A stretch of DNA of 23,423 nt from JAKAWW01 sp049966775 (GTDB taxonomy: Archaea > Micrarchaeota > Micrarchaeia > Micrarchaeales > Micrarchaeaceae). The first letter of the stretch is position 1; each line of letters begins with the position of its first letter. Under the pieces are notes generated by a model, which was not told the DNA's origin, searched no databases, and worked only from the letters and a program-made list of their open reading frames with translations. A program made the position numbers and the translations under genes. Positions 6,655 through 14,921 of this stretch are shown here, piece after piece. The stretch spans positions 1-23,423 of the forward strand of contig JBMFTZ010000011.1 of assembly GCA_049966775.1 (NCBI GenBank), given 5' to 3'.

Positions 6655-7531
6655 GCTCTTTGCGCAGAAATTCAGAGTAAGCGCGTTCAGCCTAAAGCAC
6701 ACTGTCGAGAGCGCGCAGCCTCTCGCCTTCTACGCGCAGTACAACGAGGCTTCAAATTCCCTTACCTATCCAACGTTCACGCATGTGATAAACGTCGCAT
6801 ATGGCGGCAGCGCCGAGGCAGGCGAGTTGACCGCAGTAAGCAGGATCCAGAACTTCGGAAGCGATGTGGCAAGAAGGTTCAGGCTCGCCGACAACATGAA
6901 ACGCATATATAAAAAGATAGGTACAGACGCGTTTATGAGAGCTGCTATAAGAAAATATTATGGCATGCGCCTCACCCTTAGCGATCCATGGGAAGCTGCT
7001 CTGTGCTTCGTGCTCTCCCAGAACAACAATGTAAAGCGCATAAGGCGCATAGTGCTAAACATGATAGAGAGATTTGGCCAGCCCATACGGGACGACACAG
7101 GCAACGTTGTAGCAAAGGGCTTCCCCACAAGCGCCTCGCTGTTTCAAGCTAGCACCGATGAGCTGAAGGCTTGCGGCGCCGGATTCAGAGCAAAATATGT
7201 AAAGAGCGCGGCAGAATTCTTCGCAAGCAGTCCGGCCGCAAAAGAGCTTGGAGGCATGAGCTATCCCAAGCTGAAAGAGGCGCTCATGCAGATAGACGGC
7301 ATAGGCGACAAGGTTGCAGATTGCATCGCCCTTATGGGCTATGGCAGGCTTGAAGCCTTCCCTATAGACACATGGGCAAAGCGGGTGCTCGAGAAGGCTT
7401 ACTTCCATGGCAGGCCCCAAAAGATAGAGAAGCTGCACGAGTACGTGCAAGACAGATGGGGGGCATACGCGGGCTACGCGCAGCAGTACCTCTTCTGGTA
7501 CGGCAGGCAATCCAAGATAAGGGGGATATGA
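6641..7531 (+). CDS. 8-oxoguanine DNA glycosylase/AP lyase, OGG1-like
   Basis: The 296-aa product resembles OGG1/AlkA-type base-excision glycosylases, which remove oxidised guanine. A divergent N-terminal beta domain (1-85) precedes the HhH-GPD domain. Family features are SQNNN (126-130), CGAGFRAKYV (168-177), the helix-hairpin-helix ending IDGIGDKVADC with Lys214 as the expected Schiff-base nucleophile, and PIDTW with Asp233 as the conserved GPD aspartate. It should be bifunctional. ATG 6641 is preferred; GTG 6632 in the same frame is possible. Either start lies inside the GlyRS 3' end (14-bp overlap from 6641), and the stop overlaps the translin start. Confidence 0.88.
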   Translation: MRYYELFAQKFRVSAFSLKHTVESAQPLAFYAQYNEASNSLTYPTFTHVINVAYGGSAEAGELTAVSRIQNFGSDVARRFRLADNMKRIYKKIGTDAFMRAAIRKYYGMRLTLSDPWEAALCFVLSQNNNVKRIRRIVLNMIERFGQPIRDDTGNVVAKGFPTSASLFQASTDELKACGAGFRAKYVKSAAEFFASSPAAKELGGMSYPKLKEALMQIDGIGDKVADCIALMGYGRLEAFPIDTWAKRVLEKAYFHGRPQKIEKLHEYVQDRWGAYAGYAQQYLFWYGRQSKIRGI

Positions 7532-8112
7532 TGGCTTTTGACAGCGAGATCGAGAAGATAAGCAGATACCTGCTCTCCAAGCAGGAAGCATTCGATCAGG
7601 TAATGGGTGTTTCAAGGGGCATAATAATGGAATCAGGCAGGATCATAACAATGCTTCATAATGGCGATATCAGTGGCGCCGAAGCGAAGTTTCGGCAGTT
7701 ATCAAGGAGCATAGAAAAGCTGAAAAGGATCGACAAAGACTTTGAATACTATACGCTGCAGGCCTACCAGGAGTACGCAGAGGCTGCAATAATGCTCGAG
7801 ATAAAGAGGCGCAACATAATACCCCCAATCAGCGCCCTTGGTGTGCGCGATGAGGCCTATCTATTTGGATTGATGGACACAGTAGGCGAGCTTAAACGCG
7901 ACGTGCTCGAAGCGCTGCGCAAGGGCGACACAGGAACGGCCGAATCGTTATTTGCAAAGATGAACAGCATATACGATTCCACAAGGCACATAAGGTTTGC
8001 GGAAGCGATACTGCCTGGGTTCAGGAGAAAGCAGGATACGGCGCGCATACAGCTGGAGAACGCGGGCAGCGAGATACTGATGTTCAAGAACGCGAGCCAG
8101 CACTCTGGTTAG
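7528..8112 (+). CDS. Translin/TRAX-family RNA-binding protein, probably nuclease-competent
   Basis: This 194-aa all-helical protein matches archaeal translin. Eukaryotic translin-TRAX (C3PO) is an octameric RNase acting on tRNA leaders and passenger strands, and archaeal homologues form homo-oligomers. The acidic residues that make TRAX catalytic seem present: E82 and E85 in QEYAEA, and D117 and E121 in DTVGELKR. A GFRRKQDTAR block (164-173) matches the family's C-terminal signature. ATG 7528 overlaps the glycosylase TGA (ATGATG context); ATG 7531 is equally possible, with GGGGG upstream. The last 29 bp overlap the convergent aminotransferase gene. It is the last gene of the GlyRS operon. Confidence 0.85.
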   Translation: MMAFDSEIEKISRYLLSKQEAFDQVMGVSRGIIMESGRIITMLHNGDISGAEAKFRQLSRSIEKLKRIDKDFEYYTLQAYQEYAEAAIMLEIKRRNIIPPISALGVRDEAYLFGLMDTVGELKRDVLEALRKGDTGTAESLFAKMNSIYDSTRHIRFAEAILPGFRRKQDTARIQLENAGSEILMFKNASQHSG

Positions 8113-9412
8113 CCACATTTACCGCACGCTCGAGTATGTCAAGGCCCCTGTCTATGTTCCGCATGTTTGCCGTAAGCGGGGGAATGATTCTTATCGTGGA
8201 AGTGCCTGCCGGCAGCAGTATGAGGCCGTTCCTGAAGGATTCGTCCAGCACTATCTCGCGCTCCTTCGTGGCGGGCTCCTTACTCTTCTTGCTCCTCACG
8301 AGCTCCACGCCTATCATAAGGCCTATGCCGCGAACATCACCTATGATCTCATAGCGCTCCTTCATCTCTTCAAGCCTCCTCATAATGTGCTTGCCTTTTG
8401 CAACCACCTGGCGCTCTAGCGTTTTCCTGTTTCTATACACATACTTCAGCGAGGCGTATGCGGCAGCAACCGATATATGGTTGCCCCCGAACGTGTTCGC
8501 GTGAGCTCTCGCCTCTATATCGCCCAGGCTGAGCTTTGTGATCGTTACGCCGAGCGGCAGCCCGCCGCCCACCGCCTTTGCCATCGTGTAGATATCCGCA
8601 TTTACCCCAAAGTTTTCAAGTGCGAAGAACTTGCCCGTGCGCATGTATCCTGCCTGCACCTCGTCGTCCACAAGGAGTATGTCGTGCTCGTCGAGAAGCT
8701 TCCTAAGCTCCTTAAAGTAGCCTTTTGGCGGCACTATGTAACCGCCTTCCCCCTGTATGGGCTCTATGAAAAAGGAATTTACCTCCTTTGGGTCTGCCTC
8801 TTTCGCAAGCGGATATTTTTTGATGTAGTCTATGCATGCGAACCCGCAGCTTTCGGGTTCAAGCCCGAACGGGCACCTGTAGCAATACGGAAACGGCACG
8901 TGCACCACGCCCAGGAATGGTCCAAAGTGATCCCTCTGGGCGAGCTCTGCCGACGTCATGCCGAGGGTGCCATTTGTCCTGCCGTGGAACGCGTTGTAAT
9001 ATGCAAGCGTATACGGCCTGCCCGTGAAAAGCTTGGCAAACTTGAGCGCCGCTTCGTTGGCCTCGGTGCCGGAATTAGATAGAAAGAGTTTCCCGAATCC
9101 TCTTGGAAGCATCTTTACAAGCAGCTCGCCGAACTTGACCGGCAGCTCCGAGTAGTAATCGGTAAACGCAGAATGTGAGAGCAAGTCTGCCTGCTTTTTT
9201 ATCGCGTTTCTTATACCCTGGTTGCCGTTCACTCCAAGCGCATACACCGCAATAAAGCTCGAAAAGTCAATGAACTTGTTCCCCGCCACGTCGTATACAA
9301 AGTCGCCTTCGCCATGGTGTGCTACGAACGGATAGGACTCCCTTGTTGTAGTGAGAAATATCCTCTTGTCGCGCTTTATCACATCGTTTACCCTTTTAGT
9401 TATCTTAATCAC
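8084..9412 (-). CDS. Class III PLP-dependent aminotransferase (GABA/ornithine aminotransferase group)
   Basis: The 442-aa product has all fold-type I class III hallmarks: SGTEANEAA for PLP phosphate binding (114-122), AFHGRTNGTLG, the DDEVQAGYMRTG block near 249-260, and TMAKAVGGG with K279 as the PLP lysine. An insert with CYRCPFG (C177, C180) resembles the one in Thermococcales 4-aminobutyrate/ornithine-type aminotransferases and related amino-acid racemases, so the exact substrate is open. I choose GTG 9412 over the in-frame ATG 9433 because GGTG lies exactly 5 nt before it. That GGTG includes the TGA stop of the acyl-CoA synthetase alpha gene. Being last in the Acd operon, it probably feeds 2-oxoacids towards acyl-CoA and ATP production. 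Confidence 0.92.
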   Translation of the reverse strand: MIKITKRVNDVIKRDKRIFLTTTRESYPFVAHHGEGDFVYDVAGNKFIDFSSFIAVYALGVNGNQGIRNAIKKQADLLSHSAFTDYYSELPVKFGELLVKMLPRGFGKLFLSNSGTEANEAALKFAKLFTGRPYTLAYYNAFHGRTNGTLGMTSAELAQRDHFGPFLGVVHVPFPYCYRCPFGLEPESCGFACIDYIKKYPLAKEADPKEVNSFFIEPIQGEGGYIVPPKGYFKELRKLLDEHDILLVDDEVQAGYMRTGKFFALENFGVNADIYTMAKAVGGGLPLGVTITKLSLGDIEARAHANTFGGNHISVAAAYASLKYVYRNRKTLERQVVAKGKHIMRRLEEMKERYEIIGDVRGIGLMIGVELVRSKKSKEPATKEREIVLDESFRNGLILLPAGTSTIRIIPPLTANMRNIDRGLDILERAVNVANQSAGSRS

Positions 9413-9416
9413 TTGA

Positions 9417-10859
9417 TCACCAGCGCGCGCCATGCAGTCCGCCCGTTTTTGCCTTCAGATACCTGGAATAGGCGAAAAGTGCAGCCAGCGCGTTTGCCGC
9501 TTCGCCCGGCGATGCATACACAGGCACCCCGGAGCTCTCTATCGTGCGCCTGTGGGCTTGCGTATAACTGCCGCCCATGCTTACAACCACAAGCGGTTTC
9601 TTCATCTGCGTGCCGTAATGTATCAGAGCTTCAGCCACCCGCGAGTCCGCTCCGGGCGTTTGGAATAGTGCTATGACCATCACCGCATCCACATTCGGAT
9701 CCTCTTCCATTACCGACAGCGCCGCAGAGAACCTGGTGTCATCGGCGTCCCCTGCCATGTCAAGTGGCATCCTTATGTTGACTATTGGCGGCATTACCTT
9801 CCTTAGCGCCATTTTTGATTTTTCCGACAAATTCGGTAGCGCAAGCCCATTCTTATAAAGCGCATCAGTCGCAAGCACGCCAGTGCCGCCGCCGTTTGTG
9901 ACTATTGCTACCCTGTTGCCAGTAGCAAGCGGTTGCGTTTCAAATATCTTTGCATAATTGAGCAAATCCTTGATGTCATTTGCGATTGTGAAGCCGAACT
10001 GCCTAAATACCGCTTCATACGCCTCATAGCTTCCTGCGAGCGCAGCAGTGTGCGAATGTGCAGCTCCAGCCCCGGCGGCAGTGACGCCGCCCTTTATCAC
10101 AACAATCGGCTTCCTTAGCGAGGCGCGCCTTGCGACCTCTAAAAATTCCCTGCCCCTCTTTACCCCTTCGATGTAAAACACAATGACCTTTGTTTTTTTA
10201 TCGTCTGCAAGGTAATTGAGTATGTCAGTTTCATCTACAACTGCCGCATTGCCGTAAGAGATAAAGCGCGCCATGCCAAAGCCCTCGTTGTCTATCATGT
10301 CAAGTATGGAGCTACCTACTGCGCCGCTCTGCGAGGCAAAGCTCACTCCGCCTATGCCTGGCTTGTCCACCTTGAACGTCGGCAGGAACAGCGTGTCTAT
10401 CCTGGATCTGGGATCCATCACCCCGAGGCAGTTTGGCCCTATCACCGGCATTGCGTATTTCTCTGCTATCTCTACTATTCTATCCTGGAGCTCAGTCTCG
10501 CCGACTTCCGCAAACCCGCCGCTTACAATGATTACACCTTTTACTCCCGCATTGCCGCATTCCTCCAGAACTCCAGGCACCGCCTGGGCGGGTATTGCGA
10601 TGACCGCAAGATCGACGTTGGCTTTTATCCCGCCTACCCTCTTGTACGATTTGAAACCCATGATGTGGCCTGCGCTCGTTATATTTACCGGATAGATCCT
10701 GCCTTCATAGCCGGTATCTATATAATTTTGCATTATAACATGGCCTATCTTACCGGGGTTGTCAGACGCGCCTATGATCGCAACGGATCTGGGGTGCATT
10801 ATATACTCCAGGTTCCAGTACTTGCCGCGTATCTTGCCGCTGCTTTTTTTCTGTGCCAA
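9417..10859 (-). CDS. acdA: ADP-forming acyl-CoA synthetase, alpha subunit
   Basis: This 480-aa subunit works with the beta subunit in the reaction acyl-CoA + ADP + Pi to acid + CoA + ATP, the main substrate-level phosphorylation of many fermentative archaea. The CoA-binding Rossmann domain starts at RSVAIIGASDNPGKIG (24-39). Succinyl-CoA-ligase-like domains follow, with GPNCLGVMDP, SFASQSGAVG and the catalytic phosphohistidine H270 in HSHTAALAGS, then NGGGTGVLATDAL. I place the start at TTG 10859 because AGGTG, overlapping the beta-gene stop, lies 5 nt before it. The next ATG (10799) would cut into the start of the CoA-binding domain. The acyl substrate is unknown. Confidence 0.93.
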   Translation of the reverse strand: MAQKKSSGKIRGKYWNLEYIMHPRSVAIIGASDNPGKIGHVIMQNYIDTGYEGRIYPVNITSAGHIMGFKSYKRVGGIKANVDLAVIAIPAQAVPGVLEECGNAGVKGVIIVSGGFAEVGETELQDRIVEIAEKYAMPVIGPNCLGVMDPRSRIDTLFLPTFKVDKPGIGGVSFASQSGAVGSSILDMIDNEGFGMARFISYGNAAVVDETDILNYLADDKKTKVIVFYIEGVKRGREFLEVARRASLRKPIVVIKGGVTAAGAGAAHSHTAALAGSYEAYEAVFRQFGFTIANDIKDLLNYAKIFETQPLATGNRVAIVTNGGGTGVLATDALYKNGLALPNLSEKSKMALRKVMPPIVNIRMPLDMAGDADDTRFSAALSVMEEDPNVDAVMVIALFQTPGADSRVAEALIHYGTQMKKPLVVVSMGGSYTQAHRRTIESSGVPVYASPGEAANALAALFAYSRYLKAKTGGLHGARW

Positions 10860-10863
10860 AAAA

Positions 10864-11481
10864 TCACCTGATGAGCCTAAGATCCACCGCGTCATAAGTG
10901 CCGTCATGCAGTATTACCGGGTTGAGATCAAGCTCGGTAAGATTGTTTTCGTAGAACATCCTGGAGGTGCCCATTAGCAGTGCTGTAAGCATCTTTGTTG
11001 AAGCTTCATCAGCTGCTATAACGCTCCTTGACTTAAGCTGTTCCAGCATGGAGTTTGCATCGTATCTGCTTATGGGGCATACGCGAAGCGCGAAATCCCT
11101 GAATGTTTCTACATAAATGCCCCCCAAGCCTATAAGCACAAGCTTACCGAACTGCGGGTCCGTGCTTCCCCCAACAATTATCTCGATGCCCTTGTTTATC
11201 ATTTTCTGTGCTATAATGTTGTAAGGCTTGAGCGATCTTGCCTTTTTCTCAAGCCTGCCAAATGCGCTCTTTATGTCCCCTTCTGTCACGAGGCCGAGCT
11301 CTACAAGACCGCTCCTTGATTTGTGTAGTGCCTTCTGCGACAGCACCTTGAGCACGATCGCATCGCCGCCAGCAAACTCCACGGCATCGTCCGCGCTCGC
11401 CACATAGGCGCTGTCTACGCTCCTTATATGGTACTTTTTGAGCAAGGCATACGCTTCCATGTAGTCTAAAAGCTCTCCCAT
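10864..11481 (-). CDS. acdB: ADP-forming acyl-CoA synthetase, beta subunit (ATP-grasp)
   Basis: The 205-aa product is the nucleotide-binding ATP-grasp partner of the alpha subunit. An N-terminal segment is followed by VLKVLSQKALHKSRSGLVELGL, in which H53 matches the second phosphohistidine of the phosphate relay. The block QKMINKGIEIIVGGSTDPQFGKLVLIGLGGIYVE (about 92-125) and the C-terminal LTELDLNPVI complete the family pattern. It is slightly shorter than the usual 230 or so residues. The stop TGA lies inside the AGGTGAT that serves the alpha gene. It starts 7 nt after the winged-helix membrane-protein gene with no clear SD. Confidence 0.92.
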   Translation of the reverse strand: MGELLDYMEAYALLKKYHIRSVDSAYVASADDAVEFAGGDAIVLKVLSQKALHKSRSGLVELGLVTEGDIKSAFGRLEKKARSLKPYNIIAQKMINKGIEIIVGGSTDPQFGKLVLIGLGGIYVETFRDFALRVCPISRYDANSMLEQLKSRSVIAADEASTKMLTALLMGTSRMFYENNLTELDLNPVILHDGTYDAVDLRLIR

Positions 11482-11488
11482 CCAATCA

Positions 11489-12244
11489 TCATATAACTCC
11501 CATCTCTATCAGTATGAGAGCTGCAACGAATATTATTATCACCACTGCCACACCTATTATCATGTAGGTGCTGCGCTTCTTTGCCCTTATCATGCGCTCC
11601 TCAAGCTGCTGCAGATCGGTGCTCGGCCCCTGCCCCTGTGCTGCTGCTCCAGCACCAGCCTGCTCTTGTGCCGCAGGCTGTGCCGCTTGCGCATTTTCTT
11701 GCGCTGGCTGCGCTTCGCCGGCTTGTGCTGCCTGCAGTTGTTGTGCCGCCTGCTCTTGCGCCGCAGGCTGTGTCTGCTGTGGCTTTGGCATCCCGCTCTT
11801 TACCTGCAGGAAGCCCTTTTCGGTGAGTGCTATGTCTATGTTGCCATTCCTTATATCATATGATATGTACTGCTGTGCGGCAAGCTTGTAAAGGTGCATT
11901 GCAAGATCGCGCTGTCTCACGTTCACCGCACCGCCAAGATCCGGAAGCCCGCGCTTGCCTTCTGAAAGCTGTGTTATTATTGCAAAGTCTAGCGCGTCAA
12001 AATCAGATTTCGCCCTCTCTTCGCATTCCTTTATGGCCTGTTTGCCAGCCTCTGTTACGGTTATCGCGTTCTGCCCTGCCGCCGAGTTTGTGAAGTTTAT
12101 CATGCCCTTCTGCATGAGCGAGCCCAGAATGTTCGATGCATCGAAGAAGGACGAATTTATGAGGCCTCCGAATTTTTCCACGATAGTGTCGGGCTGTATG
12201 CGCGTCAGAGCGACAAGATCTACAAAATTTAAGTCCTCGGCCAT
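11489..12244 (-). CDS. Winged-helix-like protein with Gln/Ala linker and C-terminal membrane anchor
   Basis: I cannot name this 251-aa protein. Residues 1-150 look like one or two winged-helix units (helices with LVALTRIQPDTIVEKFGG and ILGSLMQKGMI, then VTEAGKQAIKE; and later NVRQRDLAMHLYKLAAQQYI with ALTEKGFLQV). A low-complexity linker of Gln, Ala, Pro and Glu spans about 154-208, followed by a short coiled coil, LQQLEERMIRAKKRS, and one strongly hydrophobic segment (about 226-249) at the very end. This is the layout of a tail-anchored protein with its DNA- or protein-binding part in the cytoplasm. It is first in the operon with acdB, acdA and the aminotransferase, so a regulatory or scaffolding link is possible but unproven. 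Confidence 0.8.
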   Translation of the reverse strand: MAEDLNFVDLVALTRIQPDTIVEKFGGLINSSFFDASNILGSLMQKGMINFTNSAAGQNAITVTEAGKQAIKECEERAKSDFDALDFAIITQLSEGKRGLPDLGGAVNVRQRDLAMHLYKLAAQQYISYDIRNGNIDIALTEKGFLQVKSGMPKPQQTQPAAQEQAAQQLQAAQAGEAQPAQENAQAAQPAAQEQAGAGAAAQGQGPSTDLQQLEERMIRAKKRSTYMIIGVAVVIIIFVAALILIEMGVI

Positions 12245-12621
12245 GCAATCAATACTATGAAGAAAGAAACATATTTATCTCTTGCGAGCTTCAAATGTTT
12301 TTGGATTCGCATCAGCATGGCATCTCCTAGCATGATATAATGCGATGCACCTCCGCCAAAGAGGCTTGCAAGAAGGCAAAATGAATGCGGTTGGTGCCTT
12401 CTGTCTAAGTCGGTGCGTGCCGCGCAGTTCGCCAGGCACGAATGCCGCAACGTATATAAGCATCGCCTGTGTAAAGGATACCGCGCCATAGCGGCTAATC
12501 ATCGCTGCGCTTGGAGCGCACCACCTTTTGGGAGCAAGATGCCGCTCTCCAACGTATACGTATGCAAGGCGCTCGATACAGATCAAAAAGGTTGAACGCG
12601 TTCAAGTACCCGAGGCATAAG
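12245..12621 (+). promoter_or_regulatory. Spacer with promoter and long hairpin-containing leader of the aCPSF2 gene
   Basis: No convincing gene lies in these 377 bases. A good TATA box, TATATAA, is at 12453-12459, predicting initiation near 12482 and a leader of about 140 nt, long for an archaeon. That leader holds a 5-bp hairpin GCGCT-TGG-AGCGC (12508-12520) and a TTGGAG/CTCCAA pair that could compete with it. A second AT-containing stretch, GTATACGTAT (12556-12565), might be a closer promoter. The leftmost 35 bases hold the TATA box of the opposite operon. Confidence 0.4.
12267..12280 (-). promoter_or_regulatory. TATA box for the winged-helix/Acd operon
   Basis: The minus strand carries AGATAAATATGTTT with its centre 28-30 bp upstream of ATG 12244. 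Initiation would fall about 0-5 nt before the start codon, and no GGTG precedes that codon, so this operon probably begins with a leaderless mRNA. Confidence 0.55.
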
Positions 12622-13869
12622 ATGGAATTTAAATTTTACGGAGGTGCAAGCGAAGTCGGCAGGTCTGCAATACTCTTCAAGAGCCAGAAAAGCATAATGA
12701 TGGATTTTGGCGTGAAGATCGATCACAAGGCAGAATACCCCATCGCAGTGCCGCATGTCGATGCTGTAGTACTGAGCCACGCGCATCTCGACCACAGCGG
12801 CAGCCTGCCTGCAATATACAATGGCGCGCTCGTACCCACTTTCGGCACTGAACCCACCTTGGATATATCGGAGCTGCTTCTAAAAGATTCTATGAAGCTT
12901 GCAAGGGTGCAGCACCTGAAGCAGCCATTCCACAAGCAGCAGCTGCGCACCTTTGAGAACCATTATATAAGCAGGGGCTACAGCCAAAGGGTCGAATTTG
13001 GTGGCACTGGCATAGAATTCTATGATGCCGGGCACATATGTGGCAGCGCGGTAACGCTGCTAGATACGGGTAGCACGCGCGTAGTGTATACGGGCGATTT
13101 CAAGCTGTCTGAGCAATATATGCACAAGGGTGCGGAAATAGTAAAGAGCGACGTGCTCGTCATCGAATCCACATATGCTACTAGGGAGCATCCTGACAGG
13201 AGAGAGCTAATACTCAAGTTCATCGATAACATAAAAGCGGTTCTTGACAGCAACGGGATAGCGCTCGTGCCGGTGTTCGCTGTGGGCAGGAGCCAGGAGG
13301 TGCTCACAATGCTGTACGAGCACAACCTTGCGGATTTTGTGCATCTAGATGGAATGGCGAGGGAAGCGACATCGATAGTGCTGAAGAATCCGAGCTTTAT
13401 ACGCAACAGCGACAAGCTGAAGAAGGCCGTGCAGGCCTCTAGCACCATAAGCGAACACAAGGACCGGATGGAGGCACTGGAGGGCCCTTCCATAATACTC
13501 ACCACCGCTGGCATGCTCAATGGCGGCCCTGTGCTAAGCTACATAACACAGCTCGACAAAAACTCTGTTATAATGCTTACCGGCTATCAGGTTGAGGGGA
13601 CCAACGGTCGCATGCTGCTCGACAAGCATAAGGTAGCCATAGACGGCAAGATTGTAAGCATAGGCAACGAGGTGCAGTATTACGATTTTTCCGCGCACGC
13701 GGGGCGCAGCGACCTCTACAGGTACGTAAAGTCCAGCTCGCCGGAGACCGTCATATGCGTGCATGGCGACAGCGAGAACGCAAGCGACTTTGCCGAAAGC
13801 CTCAAGCTTGAGGGCTTTGATGCGCATGCGCCAAAGGTAGGCGATACGATAAAGCTGGACCGGAAATAA
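12622..13869 (+). CDS. Beta-CASP metallo-beta-lactamase RNase, aCPSF2 type
   Basis: The 415-aa protein has the full metallo-beta-lactamase and beta-CASP motif set: D28 (MMDFG), HAHLDH at 53-58, H138 (AGH), D159 (TGDF), and beta-CASP motifs A (E182), B (H359 in SAHAG) and C (H381 in VHGD). It lacks the N-terminal KH domains of aCPSF1, so it fits aCPSF2, which processes or degrades RNA as endo- and/or 5' exonuclease. ATG 12622 is chosen over an upstream in-frame TTG because the family begins with the FYGGASEVGRS segment and a GAGG lies 7 nt before it. It is a single-gene unit by strand, convergent with the next gene. Confidence 0.93.
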   Translation: MEFKFYGGASEVGRSAILFKSQKSIMMDFGVKIDHKAEYPIAVPHVDAVVLSHAHLDHSGSLPAIYNGALVPTFGTEPTLDISELLLKDSMKLARVQHLKQPFHKQQLRTFENHYISRGYSQRVEFGGTGIEFYDAGHICGSAVTLLDTGSTRVVYTGDFKLSEQYMHKGAEIVKSDVLVIESTYATREHPDRRELILKFIDNIKAVLDSNGIALVPVFAVGRSQEVLTMLYEHNLADFVHLDGMAREATSIVLKNPSFIRNSDKLKKAVQASSTISEHKDRMEALEGPSIILTTAGMLNGGPVLSYITQLDKNSVIMLTGYQVEGTNGRMLLDKHKVAIDGKIVSIGNEVQYYDFSAHAGRSDLYRYVKSSSPETVICVHGDSENASDFAESLKLEGFDAHAPKVGDTIKLDRK

Positions 13870-13938
13870 GCATGCAATGCGCATAATGTGATATGCATGC
13901 CATTATTCAAATGTCACTAGCTTCGGCTTAGCATGTAT

Positions 13939-13979
13939 ATAGGCAGGAACCACATTATTGAGGATCAGAACCTGCCTAT
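13939..13979. terminator. Hairpin between convergent genes
   Basis: ATAGGCAGG (13939-13947) and CCTGCCTAT (13971-13979) form a perfect 9-bp inverted repeat with a 23-nt loop. It spans the stop codon of the membrane-protein gene (13965) in the spacer between two converging genes. It could act as an end-of-transcript structure. No strong T run follows on either strand, so termination itself is inferred. Confidence 0.35.
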
Positions 13980-14903
13980 GTTTGGCACATTCGACGGGTA
14001 GAGCTCCCCGGGCTCCTCGAGCAGCTCCTCTTTCGCCTCTTCCTCTTCGGGCTCGCCCTCATAGGCGCTTCTCGCATAAAGAAGCAGCACCAATCCAACA
14101 AAAGAAGCAATGCTAATAATCGCTTCATAAACTACTGTTGTGCTCAGATACTCGTAGCTGAACGTAGCCAGGCTTATAAATGATACAAGAAGCCCGACCA
14201 TAAAGCTGCGTTTTGTCTGCATAAGTATCATCACCGCAGACACGAGCATAAATATGGCCAATATGATGCCGAGCAGCAAGAAGCCGTACGGCCCGGCCAG
14301 CTTCGAAGAAAAGGCAAGTATGCCTATTGCATTGGAAAGCTTTACCATGCTGATTACCTGGCTGCCGCTGTAATACAGGAACACTGCGAACGCCGCAAGC
14401 ATCGCCCCTGCAGAGGCAAGCCCCAAATTGTTGTATCTTACATATACGCTCTGTGGTTGTTCCCCCACAACCTTGTCTATGTCCTCTAGGCAGTAGTAGT
14501 TGCCATTTGATTCGACTATGTCCTCAAAGCAGAACGGCCTGTGGCAATACGCGCATATCGCGTATGCTGGTCTCCACGGATGCCAGACGCAATAAAGACC
14601 CTGTGCAGCCTCCCTGCTCTCCTCTTCGCTTCTGGATTCTCTGCCCCTGCCCCTCTTGCTCACCATTTCCGAGGCAAGCGCCCTGTCCGTTGCAATGCCT
14701 GTGCTCGCCTCCACCATGGCCTCGCTCGGCTGGGGTACTACAAACGGTTCTTCCTCGCTTGGTGTACGCTTCCGGTATGCCTCCCCGCTTGTTTGTAGCA
14801 CCTCCTGCGGCTGTGCCGGGATTGGTTTGGCCTTTTTCGACAGTTTCTTGCCAACTTCCTCCCTAACCTCAAATATCAAGAGGTCGTTAGGGTCTATCGC
14901 CAT
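13965..14903 (-). CDS. B-box-like zinc-finger protein with four membrane segments
   Basis: I do not recognise this 312-aa protein's function. Residues 1-100 are charged and low-complexity. A zinc-binding module follows: C105, H108, C117, C120, C125 and C138, with spacing like a B-box. Four hydrophobic segments lie at about 159-179, 205-229, 233-253 and 256-277, and the tail is very acidic (EPEEEEAKEELLEEPGE). The finger and both tails should be cytoplasmic. ATG 14903 is preferred over the in-frame GTG 14909 because GGTG lies exactly 5 nt before it. It lies 18 nt downstream of eS26 and is probably co-transcribed, which hints at a ribosome- or protein-biogenesis role at the membrane. Confidence 0.78.
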   Translation of the reverse strand: MAIDPNDLLIFEVREEVGKKLSKKAKPIPAQPQEVLQTSGEAYRKRTPSEEEPFVVPQPSEAMVEASTGIATDRALASEMVSKRGRGRESRSEEESREAAQGLYCVWHPWRPAYAICAYCHRPFCFEDIVESNGNYYCLEDIDKVVGEQPQSVYVRYNNLGLASAGAMLAAFAVFLYYSGSQVISMVKLSNAIGILAFSSKLAGPYGFLLLGIILAIFMLVSAVMILMQTKRSFMVGLLVSFISLATFSYEYLSTTVVYEAIISIASFVGLVLLLYARSAYEGEPEEEEAKEELLEEPGELYPSNVPNIGRF

Positions 14904-14921
14904 CGGCACACCACGCTCTGG

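Noticed and set aside
8084..8112. 29-bp overlap of translin and aminotransferase 3' ends as a possible frameshift
   Set aside because: Both proteins keep family-like lengths and C-termini, so this is a normal convergent overlap in a compact genome.
12229..12586. Two overlapping minus-strand frames in the spacer before aCPSF2
   Set aside because: Composition is unlike neighbouring proteins (many Cys, Arg and His, no domain pattern), no SD, and they overlap promoter elements for both neighbours.
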